From assembly GCA_017880905.1 (NCBI GenBank), contig JADGRO010000013.1, positions 24,394 to 88,393 on the forward strand: 64,000 bases of DNA, given 5' to 3'. This DNA comes from Methylotenera sp. Its GTDB lineage: Bacteria; Pseudomonadota; Gammaproteobacteria; Burkholderiales; Methylophilaceae. A program made the translations under genes and the position numbers. How positions within the stretch are numbered: position 1 is the first letter of the stretch; each line of letters starts with the position of its first letter. The notes below the pieces were generated by a model, which saw only the letters and a list, made by a program, of their open reading frames with translations, ran no database searches and was not told the DNA's origin. Below, piece by piece: positions 59,683-64,000 of the stretch.

Positions 59683-60306
59683 ATGACTAATAAAAAGACT
59701 AAAAGAGGCAAATTTATCACGCTGGAAGGCCTGGATGGCGCGGGTAAAAGTACGCATATCCCCAGCATTATTGCGTTACTTAAAACGCGTGGTCTTGAAA
59801 TAGTCTCGACGCGAGAGCCCGGTGGTACAAGGCTTGGCGAGCAGTTACGTGCTTTGTTGTTGCATGATGCCATGCACCCAGAAACCGAAACATTGCTGAT
59901 GTTTGCGGCGCGACGCGAGCATATCGCAAACGTGATTGAACCTGCATTAAAACGTGGTGCCTACGTATTATCAGATCGCTTTACAGACGCCACTTACGCC
60001 TATCAGTGTGGTGCTAAGGGCGTGGCTAGCAATAAAGTCAAGCAGCTTGAGAAATGGGTACAAGGTGATTTGCAGCCTGATATGACTTTGCTGTTTGATG
60101 TGCCAGTTGAAATTAGCAGGAAAAGACTCTCAACCGACCGCGAGCCTGACAAATTTGAACGTGAAGGCGCGAAATTTTTTGAAAAACTACGCCAGGCTTA
60201 TTTAACGCGAGCTAAAGAGAACCCAGCACGTTTTCATGTGATTGATGCGAATCAAGCACTGGATAAAGTTAAGGTAATAGTTGATAAAATAATTTCAACT
60301 ATATGA
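59683..60306 (+). CDS. tmk: Thymidylate kinase
   Basis: KFITLEGLDGAGKSTHIPSII, TREPGGTRLGEQLR, SDRFTDATYAYQ. Confidence 0.96.
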   Translation: MTNKKTKRGKFITLEGLDGAGKSTHIPSIIALLKTRGLEIVSTREPGGTRLGEQLRALLLHDAMHPETETLLMFAARREHIANVIEPALKRGAYVLSDRFTDATYAYQCGAKGVASNKVKQLEKWVQGDLQPDMTLLFDVPVEISRKRLSTDREPDKFEREGAKFFEKLRQAYLTRAKENPARFHVIDANQALDKVKVIVDKIISTI

Positions 60307-60323
60307 TTTTATTAATATAATAT

Positions 60324-61313
60324 ATGTATATTTGGCATAAACCTCAGTGGCAACACATTATGCAGCAACGCACGAATTTGCCACATGCATTGCTGTTGCG
60401 TGGTCGTGCCGGCATAGGCAAGCACGAATTTGCGTTAAAGTTATCGCAGGCTTTGTTATGCAGTCAAGCAAGCGAACAACAGGAAGCATGCGGAAAATGC
60501 CCAAGCTGCCTATGGTTTGTAGAAGGCAGCCATCCGGATTTTCGGTTAATTAGCCCTGAAGATGCTGAAGATACGGATGAAATATCAAAGAAAAAAAATG
60601 CTAAAAAAAGCCAGATTTCTGTAACACAAATACGGCAACTTATTGATTATTTAAGTCTTTCTCATCATCAAACAAACAGCTATCGCGTTGTTTTGATTTC
60701 ACCTGCCGAAACACTCAACATTGCCTCAGCCAACGCCCTACTCAAAATGTTGGAAGAACCGCCGATAAAAACTGTGTTTTTACTGGTGACTAGCCAACCG
60801 CAACATTTGCTAGCCACTATTATTAGCCGTTGTCAGGCGATTGATATGCCGCTTCCCGGCAAAGCAGAAGCGCTCACTTGGCTCAAAATGCAAGCTGTCA
60901 AAAATGCTGAAGATGCACTGGATTACGCAGGAGGCGCACCGCTGCTAGCTTTGCAGATATCTGAAGAGGGCGAAACAAACTCAAGCCTAATTAAAAATTT
61001 AGTGCTAGGCGCCAAGCTAGACCCTTTTGCCTGCGCGCCTTTATTTTTAACCATTGGTATGGAACGCGCGCTCGAAGCACTACAAAAATGGATTTTTGAC
61101 TTGGCCGCATACAAGCTTTCACAAACATTACATTATCATTCCCAATACAGCAGTGCTTTGCAAGCCTTGTGTAAAAGCGTAAACTTGAAGGCGTTACTGA
61201 ATTTTCAAGATAAATTGTTGGAAGCCAAAACAACGGCAAATCATCCGCTCCATAATGAGGTGCAACTTGAAAATATATTGCTACAATATACACAGCTATT
61301 TAGGCCTATTTGA
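60324..61313 (+). CDS. holB: DNA polymerase III subunit delta'
   Basis: PHALLLRGRAGIGKHEFALKLSQALLC, zinc-binding CGKCPSC, ANALLKMLEEPP. Confidence 0.94.
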   Translation: MYIWHKPQWQHIMQQRTNLPHALLLRGRAGIGKHEFALKLSQALLCSQASEQQEACGKCPSCLWFVEGSHPDFRLISPEDAEDTDEISKKKNAKKSQISVTQIRQLIDYLSLSHHQTNSYRVVLISPAETLNIASANALLKMLEEPPIKTVFLLVTSQPQHLLATIISRCQAIDMPLPGKAEALTWLKMQAVKNAEDALDYAGGAPLLALQISEEGETNSSLIKNLVLGAKLDPFACAPLFLTIGMERALEALQKWIFDLAAYKLSQTLHYHSQYSSALQALCKSVNLKALLNFQDKLLEAKTTANHPLHNEVQLENILLQYTQLFRPI

Positions 61314-61328
61314 TTAAAGACATTTGAC

Positions 61329-61709
61329 ATGGAACCAAATACCGAACAAATTAAAGAAGCAGCGGCAGCTGCCAATAAACCAGGCGTTCTATCACTGGCG
61401 ATTAAAGAAAAGTCGGCCTTATACGCGGCTTATATGCCTTATGTAAAAAACGGCGGCTTATTTATACCAACCAATAAAAACTTTAAAATTGGTGAAGAAG
61501 TCTTTATGTTGCTGAGTTTGGTGGATGACCCTTTGAAGCACAAAGTCGTCGGAAAAGTGATTTGGATTACCCCGGTTGCGCAAGCCAACCGCCCACAAGG
61601 TATTGGTGTGCAATTTAGCGAAAAAGATGGTGGCCTAGAGGTAAAAAATAAAATAGAGGCGATTTTAGGCGGCGCTTTAAAAGCTAATCGTCCAACGCAC
61701 ACTATGTAA
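61329..61709 (+). CDS. PilZ domain protein
   Basis: MPYVKNGGLFIPTNKNFKIGEEVFMLLSL...KVVGKVIWITP...QGIGVQFSE; between holB and tatD. Confidence 0.88.
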   Translation: MEPNTEQIKEAAAAANKPGVLSLAIKEKSALYAAYMPYVKNGGLFIPTNKNFKIGEEVFMLLSLVDDPLKHKVVGKVIWITPVAQANRPQGIGVQFSEKDGGLEVKNKIEAILGGALKANRPTHTM

Positions 61710-61722
61710 AACATGTTAATTC

Positions 61723-62496
61723 ATGCTAGTCGATTCGCATTGTCACCTTAATTTCCCTGAGTTTACTGAAAATATTCATGCTGTCAGGCAACTAATGCAC
61801 GATGAGCAAGTCGGACATGCACTTTGCGTTTCGGTCACGCTGGATAAATTTCCTGAAGTGTTAAGTTTAGCCGAGCAATACGACAATTTTTATGCTTCAG
61901 TTGGTGTGCATCCCGATTATGAAGATATTGAAGAACCCAGTGTAGATGTGCTTGTTATGCTCGCACAACATCCCAAAGTGGTCGCCATTGGCGAAACAGG
62001 TTTAGATTATTTTCGTCTCACAGGCGATTTAGAATGGCAACGCAAACGCTTTCGTACACACATTCGCGCCGCTATTTTAGCGGGCAAGCCCCTGATTATT
62101 CACACCAGAAGTGCCGCTGAAGACACTTTACGTATTATGCAGGAAGAGGGCGCCAAACAAGTGGGCGGGGTGATGCACTGCTTTACCGAAAGCCTGGAGG
62201 TGGCCGAAGCTGCCATTAAAATGGGTTTTTACATCTCATTTTCTGGCATCGTCACCTTTAAAAACGCTATGCAATTGAAACAAGTCGCGCAAGCCATTCC
62301 GCTAGATAAAATGTTGGTAGAAACAGATTCGCCTTATTTAGCGCCGGTGCCGTTTCGCGGCAAAACCAATCAGCCCGCCTATGTGAAATATGTTGCACAG
62401 GAAATTGCCAATTTACGCGGGATTAGTTTAGATGAAGTGATGCAAGCCACGACACATAATTTTTTCACTTTGTTTAGGCACGCTATATGCAACTAA
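61723..62496 (+). CDS. TatD family hydrolase
   Basis: MLVDSHCHLNFPEF, AIGETGLDYFR, GVMHCFTES, LVETDSPYLAP. Confidence 0.95.
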   Translation: MLVDSHCHLNFPEFTENIHAVRQLMHDEQVGHALCVSVTLDKFPEVLSLAEQYDNFYASVGVHPDYEDIEEPSVDVLVMLAQHPKVVAIGETGLDYFRLTGDLEWQRKRFRTHIRAAILAGKPLIIHTRSAAEDTLRIMQEEGAKQVGGVMHCFTESLEVAEAAIKMGFYISFSGIVTFKNAMQLKQVAQAIPLDKMLVETDSPYLAPVPFRGKTNQPAYVKYVAQEIANLRGISLDEVMQATTHNFFTLFRHAICN

Positions 62497-63251
62497 CTGT
62501 ACTAGGAGTGGGCTCCAGTGCAGGTACGCCGGTAGTGGGTTGCAGCTGCGCTACTTGCAATTCGGATAACCCGCGCAATAAGCGTACACGCTGCTCAAGT
62601 TTGATTACGCTGGATTCTGGTGAAAATATACTGATTGACACTGGCCCAGATTTACGCGATCAATCGCTAAGGGAAAATATTAAGCGCGTAGATGCAGTAT
62701 TGTACACGCACACGCATGCCGATCATTTACATGGCATTGACGATTTACGCGCCTTTTGCCAAATTCAACGCATGCAAATTCCTTTGTATGCCAAGGAAGA
62801 TGCTGTGGCACATATTAAGCAAAAATTTGGTTATGTGCTGCGCGAGCCCAGTGACTTTTGGGATTTGCCTGTATTGCGTATTGAGGCTATCCATGGATAT
62901 TTTGAGTTGTTTGGGGTTGAAATTATGCCTATTCCAGTCAAGCATGGCAGAAGCCATATTTTAGGCTATCGAATTGGTAATTTTGCTTATATGACTGATG
63001 TTTCTGAGATTCCAGAGTCATCATTAGCGCTTTTGGAAGATTTAGATGTGGTGTTGTTAGATTGTTTGCGGGAAACTTCGCATCCAACGCATATTAATAT
63101 TGAACAAAGTTTGGCTTACATTGGTCGTATAAAGGCCAAACAAAGTTATATGATTCACATGACACATGAATTAGAATACGCATCTTTAACAAATAAGTTA
63201 CCAAAAGACGTATTTGTTGGCTTTGATGGCTTAAAATTACGTATTGATTGA
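62487..63251 (+). CDS. MBL-fold metallo-hydrolase, PhnP-like
   Basis: VLGVGSSAGTPVVGCSCATCNSDNPRNKRTRCSS, YTHTHADHLHGIDDLR. Confidence 0.92.
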   Translation: MQLTVLGVGSSAGTPVVGCSCATCNSDNPRNKRTRCSSLITLDSGENILIDTGPDLRDQSLRENIKRVDAVLYTHTHADHLHGIDDLRAFCQIQRMQIPLYAKEDAVAHIKQKFGYVLREPSDFWDLPVLRIEAIHGYFELFGVEIMPIPVKHGRSHILGYRIGNFAYMTDVSEIPESSLALLEDLDVVLLDCLRETSHPTHINIEQSLAYIGRIKAKQSYMIHMTHELEYASLTNKLPKDVFVGFDGLKLRID

Positions 63252-63343
63252 TACCTTACCATTAGAGAGGTCAACAAAACGCGTCATAGCTCGTTATACA
63301 CAGTAATATATGTAACTAATTAATTTTAAAGGTTTTATAGAAT

Positions 63344-63718
63344 ATGACACAGGGTAAATTTAAGAAAATATTAATCAGCAGTCTTTTATTAGGCTTGTTT
63401 GCTATCGCCAATGCTTACGCAGCCGGTAGTATTTATACAGAAAGTGAATTTTTAGATAAATTTAGCGGAAAAACAAAAAAAGTGATTGCTGAAAGATTGG
63501 GCGAGCCTGCTAAAAAAGAACTTTCAGTAAAACCTACCAACGCAAGCAATATGGTGGGCGGCAAAGATTTAGATGAAGGACAATCTAAAAAGGTGAAAGT
63601 AGAGATGTGGTATTACAAAAATATTGTGAAGTACGATCCAAAACATACTTACAAAGAAACCGAAATTACTTTTGTGAATGATAGAGTATTGAATATCGCG
63701 TTTTTCAATAATAAGTAA
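63344..63718 (+). CDS. Hypothetical exported protein
   Basis: Signal peptide ILISSLLLGLFAIANAYAAG; C-terminal ...VEMWYYKNIVKYDPKHTYKETEITFVNDRVLNIAFFNNK. Confidence 0.65.
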   Translation: MTQGKFKKILISSLLLGLFAIANAYAAGSIYTESEFLDKFSGKTKKVIAERLGEPAKKELSVKPTNASNMVGGKDLDEGQSKKVKVEMWYYKNIVKYDPKHTYKETEITFVNDRVLNIAFFNNK

Positions 63719-63730
63719 GTGATTGATTTA

Positions 63731-63760
63731 ATAGGCCGAGCATAATACTCGGCCTATTGC
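63731..63760 (+). terminator. Terminator-like hairpin after the exported protein gene
   Basis: AATAGGCCGAG-CATAATA-CTCGGCCTATT. Confidence 0.65.
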
Positions 63761-63883
63761 TTATCTTTTACTTCGCATAATGTATATTATGTTAAATTAT
63801 AAAAAGATTAAGAATAACACTAAAGGTCTACATACAATGTACTTGCAGGGTTTGTTACATAACGCCCCTTTTGCGAAGTAAAT

Positions 63884-64000
63884 TTAATCCTGCAATTCTG
63901 CTTTTTTCTTTCCCGATTTAGAACTTAGCAGCTGCTTTGCGATTTCAGAAAGCCTTCTAACAAGCTTGAAATGAAACAAACCACCACAATATGCAATCAC
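63884..64000 (-). CDS. Partial CDS at window edge, unknown product
   Basis: Minus frame open from the edge: VIAYCGGLFHFKLVRRLSEIAKQLLSSKSGKKKAELQD*; too short to assign. Confidence 0.3.
   Translation of the reverse strand: MIAYCGGLFHFKLVRRLSEIAKQLLSSKSGKKKAELQD

Noticed and set aside
61723-63251. tatD / MBL-hydrolase overlap as an unusual fused system
   Set aside because: A short 10-nt overlap of adjacent genes is ordinary translational coupling.

Overview
This is a 64 kb chromosomal window from a betaproteobacterium, probably Nitrosomonadales or methylotroph-like. That placement is inferred from gene order and protein character, not from a database search. The left edge holds the end of a red-type (form IC) RuBisCO operon (cbbL 3' end, cbbS, cbbX, phosphoribulokinase) followed by a three-gene proton-translocating transhydrogenase (pntAA-pntAB-pntB). 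Most of the rest is conserved housekeeping: uvrB, rpsF-rpsR-rplI-dnaB-radA, squalene genes hpnCDE, mtnP-def, glnD-map, rpsB-tsf-pyrH-frr-uppS-cdsA-dxr-rseP-bamA-skp-lpxD-fabZ-lpxA-lpxB-rnhB, two-subunit pyruvate carboxylase, and yceD-rpmF-plsX-fabHDG-acpP-fabF-pabC-mltG-tmk-holB-pilZ-tatD. The accessory observations are: (1) a ~2.1 kb segment bounded by direct repeats of the tRNA-Asn 3' end, which looks like an integrated-element footprint and contains small stress-type membrane or lipoprotein genes plus an uncharacterised acidic protein with a two-fold internal repeat; (2) an OmpA-family lipoprotein split by an apparent single-base deletion; (3) a HEPN-like orphan with an R-x4-H motif next to rnhB; (4) a degenerate tRNA-Ser copy directly upstream of the intact tRNA-Ser; and (5) a likely S6:S18 leader upstream of rpsF. 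I found no CRISPR array, transposase, integrase or complete novel multi-gene system.
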